A DNA stretch of 64,000 nt. Source: Paenibacillus sp. FSL R5-0345 (GTDB lineage: Bacteria; Bacillota; Bacilli; Paenibacillales; Paenibacillaceae). Of the stretch, positions 1 through 8,977 are shown piece after piece; position 1 is the first letter of the stretch; every line of letters begins with the position of its first letter. Position numbers and translations under genes: made by a program. Below the pieces are notes generated by a model, which saw only the letters and a list, made by a program, of their open reading frames with translations, was not told the DNA's origin and searched no databases. The stretch covers positions 2,046,001 through 2,110,000 of the forward strand of contig NZ_CP009281.1 of assembly GCF_000758585.1 (NCBI RefSeq), read 5' to 3'.

Positions 1-2391
1 TTTAATAAAGGTGATGGCTTCAAACAATACGGATATCATGGATATTGGGCCAAGGACTTTACAAAGCTTGACGAGCATCTTGGTGATATGGAGACCTTCA
101 AGGAATTGATCGAAAAGGCACATGACAAGGGCATCAAGATCATGGTCGACGTTGTACTCAATCATACGGGCTACGGTTTAAAGGCTGAGGATAAAGAGCC
201 GACGATTACAGCTGAGGATAAAGCACGTTTTGAAGGAATGCTTCGTACGGATGGTGTATCCGCGGATACAGATCCAATCAAAGGCGAGCTTGCAGGATTG
301 CCGGATTTCAAAACGGAAGATCCAGCCGTTCGTGAAAAAATTATTGCTTGGCAAACAGGATGGTTAGATAACGCTCGGACGGAACGTGGAGATACGATTG
401 ACTATTTCCGTGTGGATACAGTCAAACATGTAGAAGATACAACTTGGAAAGCATTTAAAAATGCACTGACTTCAATTGATCCAAACTTCAAAATGACCGG
501 TGAATACTTTGGCGGAACCATTGATAGCAATGGTGGAATGCTCGAAACAGGCCAGATGGACGGACTGCTTGATTTTGGATTTAATGATGCTGCGAAAGAC
601 TTTACTGATGGTAAAGTTAACAGTGTTGATTCCTATTTGCAGGAACGAGAGTTAAAGATTGATAACACGAAGATGATGGCTCAATTCCTGAGTAGTCATG
701 ATGAGGATGGCTTCTTGTCTAATTACGTGGATGGAGATAAAGGCAAGCTGAAAATCGCAGCCGCTCTGCAAATCACAGCCAAGGGACAGCCAGTCATTTA
801 CTACGGAGAAGAACTGGGGAAATCGGGCAAAAAAGCAGGAGACATGTCTAAAGGTGAGTTCAACGAGAACCGTAAAGATATGCCATGGGATCAGTTGACT
901 GCAGAGAAACCACTTCATGATCATTATCAGAAGCTGTTAAATATTCGTGCAAAATACTCCAAAGTGTATTCCAAAGGTACGCGCACGAAGCTGGCGGGTT
1001 CAGATGATTTAGGTTTTCTAGCTTTCAACAAATATTATGGCAATGAGAATGTTGTGACGGCTATCAACACCAACAACAGTGTAGTATCCGCAACGATTCC
1101 TGTACCGTTTGTTCCTAACTCATCTGTAACAGATGAATATAGCGGCAAAACCTACACAGTATCCGCTGATCAAAAAGTAATCATTGATCTACCGAGTAGA
1201 GATGATGGTGGAACGGTTATTCTATCTGGAGTATCTAAAGTGACACCAACACCTGGTGGAGCTGTTGTTAACCCTACAACTCCTGCTGATACTCAAGTTA
1301 TCAGTGAAGACAGTTTGAAAAACGGTAAAGATGGTAAGGTACAAATTGAAATTGCCTCTGGTAAGACATCAATCCTCTTACCATTGCATGCTGCACAAAC
1401 GTTGGGAACTAATGACTTAGTTCTTAAAGTGGGGGATCTATTAGTTACTATCCCTAACAAACTGTTAAGCACAATACCAAGTTTAGCTTCAGGTGTGGAT
1501 GCGGATGGTGCTCAAATCCTGTTGGAGCTGAAACCATTGATCCAGTCTGCTACAAAAGCATTAATCGATGGTTTAAACAAAGAGATGGGGACCGTAACTT
1601 CGCTTTCCGATGTGTTTGAACTGAGACTTAGCATTCTGAAGAAAGATGGTACTCGGATAGTAGTTAAGAAGTTCGATGAGCCAATTACGATATCGTTTAA
1701 GATTAAAGGTCAATCGAATAAAGATCTATTGGGGATTTACTATTTAGGCGATAATGGCGAGCTTGAGTACGTAGGTGGACAGCTCAATGGAGACGTGATA
1801 TCTACACAAGTCACGCACTTTAGTAAATATGCCGTACTTGAGATTGTTAAGTCGTTCAAGGATGTTCCATCTACTTATTGGGCATTCCACGCCATTCAGT
1901 CCCTTGCTGCAAAACAAATTGTTTCAGGGGTTACAACAACCGAGTATGATCCTAAGAGCAATGTTAGCCGTGCGGAATTTACCGCATTGCTAGTTCGCGC
2001 ACTTGGTTTAAAGGCAGAAGGGCAGGTTCAATTTACGGATATCAAGTCAGATGCATGGTATTTATCATATGTAGCAACAGCTTCTAAGCTGGGTATTGTG
2101 AGTGGTCGCAGCAATGATACATTTGCGCCGAATGCTTCCATTACCCGTGAGGAAATGGCTGTCATGGTGATCCGTGCGCTTGAAGTGAAGTCTGTTAAGA
2201 AGATCGAACCTGTAGCGGGTTCTAAGGCGTTTGCAGATGCTTCTAGCATAAGCAAGTGGGCAGACAGCTATGTGAAGGCTGCAGCAGAGCTAGGATTGCT
2301 TCAGGGCAGAGGGAATAATCATTTTGCTCCTAAAGGATGGATGACCCGCGCCGAAAGCGCACAAATTATTTATACGCTACTGAGCAAGTAA
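1..2391 (+). CDS. Extracellular alpha-amylase (GH13) with SLH wall anchor, 5'-truncated
   Basis: The frame is open from base 1, so the signal peptide and first part of the barrel lie outside the window. Counting from the Met at 88, the GH13 regions are visible: DVVLNH (21-26), YFRVD with nucleophile Asp110, general acid Glu139 in TGEY, and the His204-Asp205 pair in SSHDED. A beta-rich linker of about 190 residues follows the catalytic part. Three SLH repeats close the protein (about 590-767), each beginning F-K/T/A-D and containing a TRAE/SRAE/TREE-type segment. SLH domains bind pyruvylated wall polysaccharide, so the enzyme should sit on the outside of the cell and degrade starch. Its products would feed the MdxEFG importer encoded just downstream. 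The alpha-amylase assignment is firm at family level; exact product specificity cannot be read. Confidence 0.93.
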   Translation, partial: FNKGDGFKQYGYHGYWAKDFTKLDEHLGDMETFKELIEKAHDKGIKIMVDVVLNHTGYGLKAEDKEPTITAEDKARFEGMLRTDGVSADTDPIKGELAGLPDFKTEDPAVREKIIAWQTGWLDNARTERGDTIDYFRVDTVKHVEDTTWKAFKNALTSIDPNFKMTGEYFGGTIDSNGGMLETGQMDGLLDFGFNDAAKDFTDGKVNSVDSYLQERELKIDNTKMMAQFLSSHDEDGFLSNYVDGDKGKLKIAAALQITAKGQPVIYYGEELGKSGKKAGDMSKGEFNENRKDMPWDQLTAEKPLHDHYQKLLNIRAKYSKVYSKGTRTKLAGSDDLGFLAFNKYYGNENVVTAINTNNSVVSATIPVPFVPNSSVTDEYSGKTYTVSADQKVIIDLPSRDDGGTVILSGVSKVTPTPGGAVVNPTTPADTQVISEDSLKNGKDGKVQIEIASGKTSILLPLHAAQTLGTNDLVLKVGDLLVTIPNKLLSTIPSLASGVDADGAQILLELKPLIQSATKALIDGLNKEMGTVTSLSDVFELRLSILKKDGTRIVVKKFDEPITISFKIKGQSNKDLLGIYYLGDNGELEYVGGQLNGDVISTQVTHFSKYAVLEIVKSFKDVPSTYWAFHAIQSLAAKQIVSGVTTTEYDPKSNVSRAEFTALLVRALGLKAEGQVQFTDIKSDAWYLSYVATASKLGIVSGRSNDTFAPNASITREEMAVMVIRALEVKSVKKIEPVAGSKAFADASSISKWADSYVKAAAELGLLQGRGNNHFAPKGWMTRAESAQIIYTLLSK

Positions 2392-2479
2392 AACTGGACT
2401 TCGGTGTGCTGATGTTAGTGCACCGAAGTATTAGTAGTTGCTAGTAATATGACAGTCATTCTTATTAAGCTCTAATAGA

Positions 2480-2528
2480 AAACAGGGTATCTCGCAGCTA
2501 TCATAGCTAGTGAGATACCCTGTTTTTG
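2480..2528. terminator. Bidirectional terminator between amylase and neopullulanase
   Basis: AACAGGGTATCTC pairs perfectly with GAGATACCCTGTT and is flanked by T-runs on both strands, so it can end both convergent genes. A second, shorter hairpin (CTTCGGTG/CACCGAAG, 2399-2428) directly follows the amylase stop codon. Confidence 0.85.
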
Positions 2529-2559
2529 TTATGTTTAATATGATCGGAGGTATTTGTAA

Positions 2560-4305
2560 CTAAACGATTGCCTTAAGTATAGTGAAACCATAAGCAGGCA
2601 TCTTCATGATTAGCTTGCCTCTTTCTGCACGCACTGTATCGCCAGTGAACAAGTTCTCCCAATTTTTCTCGTCTACGTCAATACGGAACGTCTGAGCAGT
2701 CTCTTCACTGTTAATCAGTACAACTATAGTCTCAAGATCTATTCGGCGCTCATAGGCTAGCTTACTGCCTTGTCGACCTGCCTCCAAGAAGGTAAATGTC
2801 CCCGTACGAAGTGCTGGTTGCTCATGGCGTATTTGAATGAGCTGGCGATAGAATTCGAATAGATTATGATCCTGCTGTTCAGGGTTCCATTCCATGCATT
2901 TACGACAACCTGGATCACCATCACCGTCCATTCCGAACTCGTCGCCATAATAGATACAAGGAGTACCCATAAAGGTGAATTGGAATAGTGAAGCTAATCG
3001 CATTTTATTTTTATCCCCTGCAGCCAGCGTAAGCAACCGCGGAGTATCATGACTATCTAACAGATTGAAGGCAACTTCACTTGCTTGCAGTGGGTAGCGC
3101 GATAACTGCCGGCCAATAGAGTTGGCGAATCCTTCAGCATCAAGGCTTCCATGAACAAAGAAGTCAAGGACGGCATCAGTAAAAGGATAATTCATAACGG
3201 CATCAAATTTATCACCTTCCAGCCACGGAGCAGATTCATGCCAGATTTCTCCAAGGATGTAGGCCTCAGGATTAGCGCGCTTTACCACTTTTCGGAATTC
3301 ACGCCAGAAATCATGATCTACTTCATTGGCCACATCTAGGCGCCAACCATCGATTCCAACTTCTGTGATCCAAAATTCTGCGACCTTCAGCAAGTACTCT
3401 TTAACTTCAGGATGTTCTGTATTAAGCTTTGGCATATGTGCTTCAAACGCAAAAGTGTCATAAGTAGGAATGCCGTTTACAACCTGAAGTGGGAATTCAC
3501 GAATATGGAACCAATCTTTGTAGATGGAGTCTTCTCCCTTTTCCTTAACATCCAAAAACGGAGCGAAAGTTCCACCGGAATGATTAAATACAGCGTCTAA
3601 TAGCACACGAATACCACGTTTATGGCAGTTATCGACGAGTGTTTTTAACGTTGCAATATCCCCAAAATGCGGATCAACTTGCATATAATCTTCTGTATCG
3701 TATTTATGATTAGTAGTTGCTGTGAAGAGTGGTGTGAAATAAATAGCATTGATGCCAAGCTCGTTAAGATGATCCAGATGATCAATAACCCCTTGCAGGT
3801 CGCCGCCAAAAAAGTTGGTTGGTGTTGGCTCTGCTCCCCATGGCTGAGCATCTTTTGGATCAAGACTAGGGTCGCCATTTGCAAAGCGTTCAGGGAAGAT
3901 CTGATAGAAAACAGCATCCTTTACCCAGGCAGGTGGAGTGAATACATCAACGGGGTTAATAAATGGGAACTCGAACAGCTTGTTTGGATTTTCTGGACGG
4001 TTCGTTTGAAAATCATTTTCGGTCATCCAAATTTTCTCATTATCCTTTTGCAGTAAGAATCCGTATTTCAATCTACGATAGATGGGAACAGAGGCACATT
4101 CCCAATAATCGAACATAGCATCAGAGGTGAAGAGGGTCATGGGAATTAGCTCTTTTGTGGTATCCCAAGTGTATTTATCTCCTGCAAAAGCAAATACTTC
4201 TGTTAAATCTCCTTTTTTAGCGCGGAGACGCAAATGAATCGTGCTCTCATTATAGGCGTAAGACCAATTTAACCGCGGGCGATGATAGACAGCTTCCAGT
4301 AACAT
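2560..4305 (-). CDS. Neopullulanase / cyclomaltodextrinase / maltogenic amylase (GH13_20)
   Basis: 581 residues without signal peptide, so cytoplasmic. An N-terminal CBM34-like beta domain (about 1-125) precedes the barrel, the arrangement of neopullulanase, cyclomaltodextrinase and B. subtilis YvdF. Catalytic regions are DAVFNH (237-242), WRLD with nucleophile Asp324, LGEIW with acid Glu353, and SHD (His419-Asp420). The start is ATG behind AGGAGG at 8-nt spacing. The family hydrolyses imported maltodextrins and cyclodextrins to maltose and glucose. It is divergent from mdxEFG, while in B. subtilis the homologue heads the same operon. Its leader is exceptional: about 515 nt from a consensus promoter, with four tandem 61-bp units ending 2 nt before the ribosome site. 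Confidence 0.92.
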   Translation of the reverse strand: MLLEAVYHRPRLNWSYAYNESTIHLRLRAKKGDLTEVFAFAGDKYTWDTTKELIPMTLFTSDAMFDYWECASVPIYRRLKYGFLLQKDNEKIWMTENDFQTNRPENPNKLFEFPFINPVDVFTPPAWVKDAVFYQIFPERFANGDPSLDPKDAQPWGAEPTPTNFFGGDLQGVIDHLDHLNELGINAIYFTPLFTATTNHKYDTEDYMQVDPHFGDIATLKTLVDNCHKRGIRVLLDAVFNHSGGTFAPFLDVKEKGEDSIYKDWFHIREFPLQVVNGIPTYDTFAFEAHMPKLNTEHPEVKEYLLKVAEFWITEVGIDGWRLDVANEVDHDFWREFRKVVKRANPEAYILGEIWHESAPWLEGDKFDAVMNYPFTDAVLDFFVHGSLDAEGFANSIGRQLSRYPLQASEVAFNLLDSHDTPRLLTLAAGDKNKMRLASLFQFTFMGTPCIYYGDEFGMDGDGDPGCRKCMEWNPEQQDHNLFEFYRQLIQIRHEQPALRTGTFTFLEAGRQGSKLAYERRIDLETIVVLINSEETAQTFRIDVDEKNWENLFTGDTVRAERGKLIMKMPAYGFTILKAIV

Positions 4306-4321
4306 GAATAAATCCTCCTAA

Positions 4322-4610
4322 AGTTTTGTAAGCGATACTTCCCTGACCAGCTTCGGCAAAACTACCTCGAAAGCATACGCTTAGTTTTGTAAGCGATACT
4401 TCCCTGATCAGCTTCGGCAAAACCACTTCGAAAGCATAGGCCTAGTTTTGTAAGCGATACTTCCCTGATCAGCTTCGGCAAAACTACTTCGAAAGCATAC
4501 GCTTAGTTTTGTAAGCGATACTTCCCTGATCAGCTTCGGCAAAACTACCTCAAAAGCATACGCTTAGAGTGGTAAGCAATACTTCCTCGAACAATTCACC
4601 ACAGCACGGG
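4322..4610 (-). repeat. Tandem array of 61-bp hairpin units in a 5' leader (4 copies plus a degenerate fifth)
   Basis: Copies occupy 4322-4382, 4383-4443, 4444-4504 and 4505-4565 and differ at only a few positions; a diverged fifth begins at 4566. Each copy has AGTTTTG ... CAAAACT arms 28 nt apart, with an inner AAGC/GCTT pair. Read on the minus strand, the final copy ends CAAAACT, then TT, then the AGGAGG ribosome site of the neopullulanase gene. Copy 5 lacks those arms but has GTGGT/ACCAC at nearly the same distance, which hints that pairing is kept. The array is noncoding and its function is unknown. Confidence 0.85.
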
Positions 4611-4695
4611 TGTTAGAATGTCGCTATTGTTATTGGTTGCACAGTTTTTTATGCAACATGCGCAAATGATGAAGCAAACTTGCACATAACAAAGA

Positions 4696-4734
4696 GGCAC
4701 AACCGCCGCGAAGTAGCTTGTCCGAGGTTGTACC
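4696..4734 (-). promoter_or_regulatory. Leader hairpin upstream of the 61-bp array
   Basis: On the minus strand GGTACAACC pairs over all 9 positions (one G-U) with GGTTGTGCC and is followed by TCTTTGTT, a weak terminator-like ending. It lies inside the predicted neopullulanase leader, so it could be an attenuator. The rest of the noncoding stretch 4611-5087 holds the minus-strand promoter, several TTGCAC/TGCAA half-palindromes (near 4635, 4680 and 4872) and no convincing gene. Confidence 0.4.
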
Positions 4735-4827
4735 TTTCATAAGTAACATTGCCTTTTAATTATATAGAACAGGAGGCAGACAATAGATGCAATGATTCGT
4801 GTTGGATAGCCTCTTAACGATTTGGAT

Positions 4828-4856
4828 TATAGCATGGAATAAAAGGGCTTTCAATA
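4828..4856 (-). promoter_or_regulatory. SigmaA promoter of the neopullulanase gene
   Basis: On the minus strand TTGAAA (4856-4851) is followed after exactly 17 nt by TATAAT (4833-4828). Transcription would start near 4821, giving a leader of about 515 nt that contains the whole repeat array. Confidence 0.75.
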
Positions 4857-5087
4857 CTCTTGTTCAAACCATTGCACAAATTTTCACTTGAGTATATGTG
4901 CATTTCTACTGCCTGAAAATTGTAAATCTATTGGAAAAGTGAATTTGTGGCATATCAGGGGCAAATAAAAAAGCAATTCCATTTTTAAACACATGAATAA
5001 TCGATTAATTAAAAGATATCATGTGAAAAATGGAGATAAATGCCTATATAGTTTATAAATTAATGGAAAATGGTCAAATATGGTATG

Positions 5088-5149
5088 TGCAAACGTTTTT
5101 AAAAACAAACGATACTGTTGTATGATGTATTCATGAATGAAGCGCTTTC
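5088..5149 (+). promoter_or_regulatory. mdxE promoter region with catabolite/LacI-type operator candidates
   Basis: TGCAAACGTTTTTA (5088-5101) matches the cre consensus TGWAANCGNTNWCA at 12 of 14 positions. A second CAAACG half-site is at 5106, and the near-palindrome GAAGCGCTTTC is at 5139-5149. A possible promoter is TTTAAA (5098) - 17 nt - TATGAT (5121). CcpA or a MalR-like repressor is the likely reader; no such regulator gene is in the window. A T-rich hairpin (GCTAAAA/TTTTAGC) lies in the leader near 5183-5208. Confidence 0.5.
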
Positions 5150-5290
5150 TTGCACTGCCAAATGCAGCTTTTGAAGGAGCGGGCTAAAAGAACAACTTTT
5201 TTTTTAGCTTTTCTGAAATCGTTTGCGCAAATTTCTAGCTCTACTATTTTACCATCTTATGCTTTTTTAAAATTGGGAGGGGTTAAAGTA

Positions 5291-6625
5291 ATGAAGTTAA
5301 AAAAAGTGATGGTTATCACCGCTGCTGTTTCTATGGCACTGTCCGTTACAGCGTGTGGTTCGAACAACAATGGGAATACCGGGGGTAACAACGCAGCAAA
5401 AGCTACTAATGCTGCTAACAACACTACAGAGACTGCAGCGCCAGAGACCACAGATGCAGCAGCAACAGAAGAAATTGTGCCTGAAGATGGAGCGACACTA
5501 GTTGTATGGGAAAGTAAGGAAGAAAGACCATTCGCAGATGAAATTGCTAAGCAGTTCACAGCAAAATATAACGTTCCAGTCAAGATTGAAGAGTTGGCAC
5601 CACCAGATCAAGTAACTAAACTTACGCAAGATGGTCCTTCAGGATTAGCAGCAGACGTTGTTCTTATCCCTCACGACAACTTAGGTAAAGCGGCAAGTGC
5701 GAGCTTGGTTCTTCCTAATGACGTCTTCGGTGAAGAAACAAAAGCTAGCAATACTGAAGCTTCAATTATCGGATCTTCGTACGATGGCGAATTGTATGGC
5801 TACCCAAGAGCAGCAGAAACTTATGCATTGTTCTACAATAAATCACTCGTTAAAGAAGCACCTAAGTCTTTCGACGATGTTCTTGCTTTCAGCAAAACAT
5901 TCACAGATAAATCCAAGAACAGATACGGAATTATGTGGGAAGTAGGAAACCTGTACTTCAACTACATGTTTATCGCTTCTGATGGTGGATATCTGTTCGG
6001 TAAGGACGGTACTGATAAAGAAGATATCGGACTTGCTAACGATGGAGCGATTGCAGGCCTTAAAGAATTTGTGAAAATGAAAGAAGCATTGCCAATTAAG
6101 AGCGGAGATATCAATAGTGATATCAAACGCAGCTTGTTCAACTCAGGTGATGTAGCGATGGATATCACAGGTCCTTGGGAGCTTGGAGGATACAAAGCAG
6201 CTCTTGGAGATAACCTTGGTATCGCACCGATCCCTACAGTAAATGGCAAAACAGCTATTACATTCTCTGGTATCAAGATTTTCGCGGTTAACTCGTTTAC
6301 TCAATATCCGAATGCTGCTAAATTGTACGCTCATTTTGCATCAAGCAAAGACGCTCAATTGTTACTGAACAAAACGATCGGTTCTGTTCCTACAAACAAT
6401 GAAGCGCTTCTTGATCCACAAATCGTTGACGATCCATTCGTATCCGCTTTTGCAGCACAAGCTAAGAGTTCCCAACCAATGCCTTCTATCCCTGAAATGG
6501 GTAACGTTTGGAGCCCTGTAAATGCAGCGCTTCCAGAAATTTGGGATAAGAATGTAGATCCAAAAGCAGCAATGGACAAAGCCGTTCAACAAATCAAAGA
6601 TTTGAACAACAGTTCATCGCAATAA
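5291..6625 (+). CDS. mdxE: Maltodextrin-binding lipoprotein of ABC importer
   Basis: 444 residues from ATG 5291, which follows GGGAGGGG; the open frame extends upstream but has no ribosome site there. A lipoprotein signal (basic MKLKK, hydrophobic core, lipobox VTAC) is followed by an Asn/Thr/Ala-rich linker to about residue 65, then a MalE-type solute-binding fold (LVVWES near the start of the domain, NSFTQYPNAAKLYAHFASS near the end). The mature protein would be tethered outside the membrane and deliver maltodextrins to MdxF/MdxG. A hairpin between mdxE and mdxF probably gives the binding protein an excess over the permeases. Confidence 0.93.
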   Translation: MKLKKVMVITAAVSMALSVTACGSNNNGNTGGNNAAKATNAANNTTETAAPETTDAAATEEIVPEDGATLVVWESKEERPFADEIAKQFTAKYNVPVKIEELAPPDQVTKLTQDGPSGLAADVVLIPHDNLGKAASASLVLPNDVFGEETKASNTEASIIGSSYDGELYGYPRAAETYALFYNKSLVKEAPKSFDDVLAFSKTFTDKSKNRYGIMWEVGNLYFNYMFIASDGGYLFGKDGTDKEDIGLANDGAIAGLKEFVKMKEALPIKSGDINSDIKRSLFNSGDVAMDITGPWELGGYKAALGDNLGIAPIPTVNGKTAITFSGIKIFAVNSFTQYPNAAKLYAHFASSKDAQLLLNKTIGSVPTNNEALLDPQIVDDPFVSAFAAQAKSSQPMPSIPEMGNVWSPVNAALPEIWDKNVDPKAAMDKAVQQIKDLNNSSSQ

Positions 6626-6663
6626 GGATCATAAATCACAGTCTTAACAGCATACAGTGAATC

Positions 6664-6706
6664 AAGCTGCCCGTCGCATGTTTAGCGGAGGGCAGCTTCT
6701 TATTTT
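6664..6706 (+). terminator. Partial terminator/processing hairpin between mdxE and mdxF
   Basis: AAGCTGCCC pairs with GGGCAGCTT, followed by CTTATTTT. Its position after the binding-protein gene is typical of operons in which the binding protein is made in excess over the permeases. Confidence 0.75.
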
Positions 6707-6732
6707 CACTCGGAGAGGAGAACGGAAGCGAA

Positions 6733-8046
6733 ATGCAGCGACATCGCACGAGGGCCGCAGTACTGTCGACGATTTTCATGGGATTGGGACAAATATATAA
6801 CCGCCAATTCATCAAAGGAATCATGTTTTTAGTTGTAGAAGCCGCCGCTGTTTATTATTTTATTCAGAATCTTGCTACTGCATTATGGGGTTTTGTTACA
6901 CTAGGAGAAAACCCTAGCCGGTTGGTAAAAGTAAAAGGCATCGCTAAGATGGTAGCTGGGGATCACTCGATTTATATTTTGATTCAAAGCTTGATCACCA
7001 TCCTAATGCTTATCATCATAATCCTCGCTTGGTATTTGAACATTAAAGATGCTTATAAGACTGGAGAGAAACGCGATAACGGTCTTCAGGCAAACACCTT
7101 TAAACAAAGTGTTCGCTATATACTGGATTATAAGTTCGCTCAGACGTTCTTGGTCTTGCCGGGTATTGGTGTTCTATTCTTTACGATCATGCCAATCATC
7201 TTCATGATCCTGCTAGCGTTTACGAACTATTCCGCACCTGATCATCTTCCACCCGCTAAATTGGTTGACTGGGTTGGATTTCAGACCTTCCGTAATTTAT
7301 TGGTTCTCAAAACCTGGAGTCACACTTTTTATGGCGTATTAACATGGACGATTATATGGGCAGTTCTTTCAACGATTACTACATATTTCGGAGGACTATT
7401 GGTAGCCTTACTGGTGAGCCAAAAGGGTATTCGTTTCAAAGGAATGTGGAGAGTTATTCTGATTGTGCCTTACGCAGTACCGCAGTTAATCTCTTTGCTG
7501 CTCATGCGCAATCTATTTAACGGTCAATTCGGCCCTATCAACCAATACCTCGGGTATTTTGGAATGGGCGGATTGCCATGGCTGACAGATCCATTCTGGG
7601 CTAAGGTTACCGTAATTATTGTAAACATGTGGGTTGGTATTCCAGTCTCGATGTTACTTATTATGGGCGTACTGACTACAATTCCTCGGGATATGTATGA
7701 AGCAGCTGAAGTGGATGGAGCATCGGGTTATCAGAAGTTCCGTATTGTTACGCTACCGATGGTATTGTTCTCCACAGCGCCTACTCTAATTACGCAGTTC
7801 GCAGGTAACATTAACAACTTTAATGCGATCTTCCTATTAACAGGTGGTAGTCCTGTAAATGGTGATTATCAATATGCCGGTTCCACGGACTTGCTAGTAA
7901 CCTGGCTATACAAATTAACACTTGATCAGAATAAAAACAACATGGCTTCGGCAATAGGGATTATTATCTTTATCATTGTTGCTTCATTCTCCCTGTACAA
8001 TTACCGCCGGACGAAATCATTCAAAGAGGAGGATATGATCCAATGA
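6733..8046 (+). CDS. mdxF: Maltodextrin ABC transporter permease, MalF type
   Basis: 437 residues, almost the length of B. subtilis MdxF. An N-terminal pair of hydrophobic segments (about 10-45 and 80-105) precedes the permease core of six membrane spans. The EAA loop reads YEAAEVDGASGYQKFRIVTLP (about 316-336), the contact site for the ATPase. ATG 6733 follows GGAGAGGAGAACGG. The last bases overlap mdxG by 4 nt (ATGA), so translation is coupled. No ATPase gene is nearby; Bacillus-type systems borrow the general sugar ATPase MsmX from elsewhere, which is inferred here. Confidence 0.94.
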   Translation: MQRHRTRAAVLSTIFMGLGQIYNRQFIKGIMFLVVEAAAVYYFIQNLATALWGFVTLGENPSRLVKVKGIAKMVAGDHSIYILIQSLITILMLIIIILAWYLNIKDAYKTGEKRDNGLQANTFKQSVRYILDYKFAQTFLVLPGIGVLFFTIMPIIFMILLAFTNYSAPDHLPPAKLVDWVGFQTFRNLLVLKTWSHTFYGVLTWTIIWAVLSTITTYFGGLLVALLVSQKGIRFKGMWRVILIVPYAVPQLISLLLMRNLFNGQFGPINQYLGYFGMGGLPWLTDPFWAKVTVIIVNMWVGIPVSMLLIMGVLTTIPRDMYEAAEVDGASGYQKFRIVTLPMVLFSTAPTLITQFAGNINNFNAIFLLTGGSPVNGDYQYAGSTDLLVTWLYKLTLDQNKNNMASAIGIIIFIIVASFSLYNYRRTKSFKEEDMIQ

Positions 8047-8885
8047 GCAGAAAGATCGCGAACTTTATTCGCTTAAGTGGTAGTTACATCATCTTGATTG
8101 CTTTGTCGATAGCGGCACTCTATCCGGCCCTCTGGATTCTATTTGCTTCTTTCCGGCCTGGTAAATCATTGTACAGTAAATCATTTATCCCTGAGCAATT
8201 CACCTTCGATCACTACAGAGAATTGTTCACATCGCCGAGTTATATGTTTGGGACTTGGTATGCTAATACATTGAAAATAGCCGTGTTCTCCATGCTTATC
8301 GGTGTAGTACTTACCTTGTTAACTAGTTATGCTGTATCCAGATTCCGGTTTAAAGCGCGTAAAACAGCGTTATCCACCGTTCTGATTCTTGGTATGTTCC
8401 CTGGTTTTATGAGTATGATTGCTATTTATATGCTCCTTAAGGAGTTTAATTTGCTGGATACACATATTGCCTTGATTATCGTTTATGCAGCTGGGGCACC
8501 GCTTGGGGGAACCTTTATCGCCAAAGGCTTCCTCGACACGATTCCTCGTTCTTTGGATGAGGCAGCTCGAATTGACGGGGCGAGCAATTTCGGAATATTT
8601 ATGCGAGTTATTCTTCCCTTGTCACGCCCTATGATCACTTACATGGCACTGACTCAATTTGTCGGTCCTTGGGTGGATTTCATTTTCGCCAGACTTATTT
8701 TGCGGACGAAGGAGAACTGGACCGTCGCAGTCGGAATGTGGGATATGGTTAACACGAACCAAAACACTAACTTTACCTTATTCTCTGCCGGTGCTGTTCT
8801 GATCTCTATCCCGATTATGATTTTGTTTGTATTCTTGCAACGTCTGCTTGTTGATGGATTGACTGCAGGAGCTAGTAAGGGGTAA
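8043..8885 (+). CDS. mdxG: Maltodextrin ABC transporter permease, MalG type
   Basis: 280 residues with six predicted membrane spans. The EAA motif is LDEAARIDGASNFGIFMRVILP (about 176-197). It starts inside the mdxF stop region (ATGA). Partner of MdxF in the membrane channel of the maltodextrin importer. A strong terminator closes the operon at 8915, so the chemoreceptor downstream is a separate unit. Confidence 0.94.
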   Translation: MSRKIANFIRLSGSYIILIALSIAALYPALWILFASFRPGKSLYSKSFIPEQFTFDHYRELFTSPSYMFGTWYANTLKIAVFSMLIGVVLTLLTSYAVSRFRFKARKTALSTVLILGMFPGFMSMIAIYMLLKEFNLLDTHIALIIVYAAGAPLGGTFIAKGFLDTIPRSLDEAARIDGASNFGIFMRVILPLSRPMITYMALTQFVGPWVDFIFARLILRTKENWTVAVGMWDMVNTNQNTNFTLFSAGAVLISIPIMILFVFLQRLLVDGLTAGASKG

Positions 8886-8914
8886 CAATTTCGCTTCATA
8901 CTAAAGAATGAACT

Positions 8915-8957
8915 GGGTACAGCCTTTGTACAGAAATGGAAGGCTGTACCCTTTTTC
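8915..8957 (+). terminator. Terminator of mdxEFG
   Basis: GGGTACAGCC pairs perfectly with GGCTGTACCC, followed by TTTTT. Confidence 0.9.
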
Positions 8958-8977
8958 CATCATAGGGAGTGAACTTA

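Noticed and set aside
3151..4056. Plus-strand open frames opposite the neopullulanase gene
   Set aside because: Antisense shadows of a well-supported GH13 gene with all catalytic motifs.
4322..4610. 61-bp tandem repeats considered as a CRISPR array
   Set aside because: There are no unique spacers between the copies; units are contiguous and no cas genes are present.
5257..5583. Minus-strand frame of 108 residues opposite mdxE
   Set aside because: Antisense of the signal peptide and Thr/Ala/Asn linker of the binding protein; no start signal.
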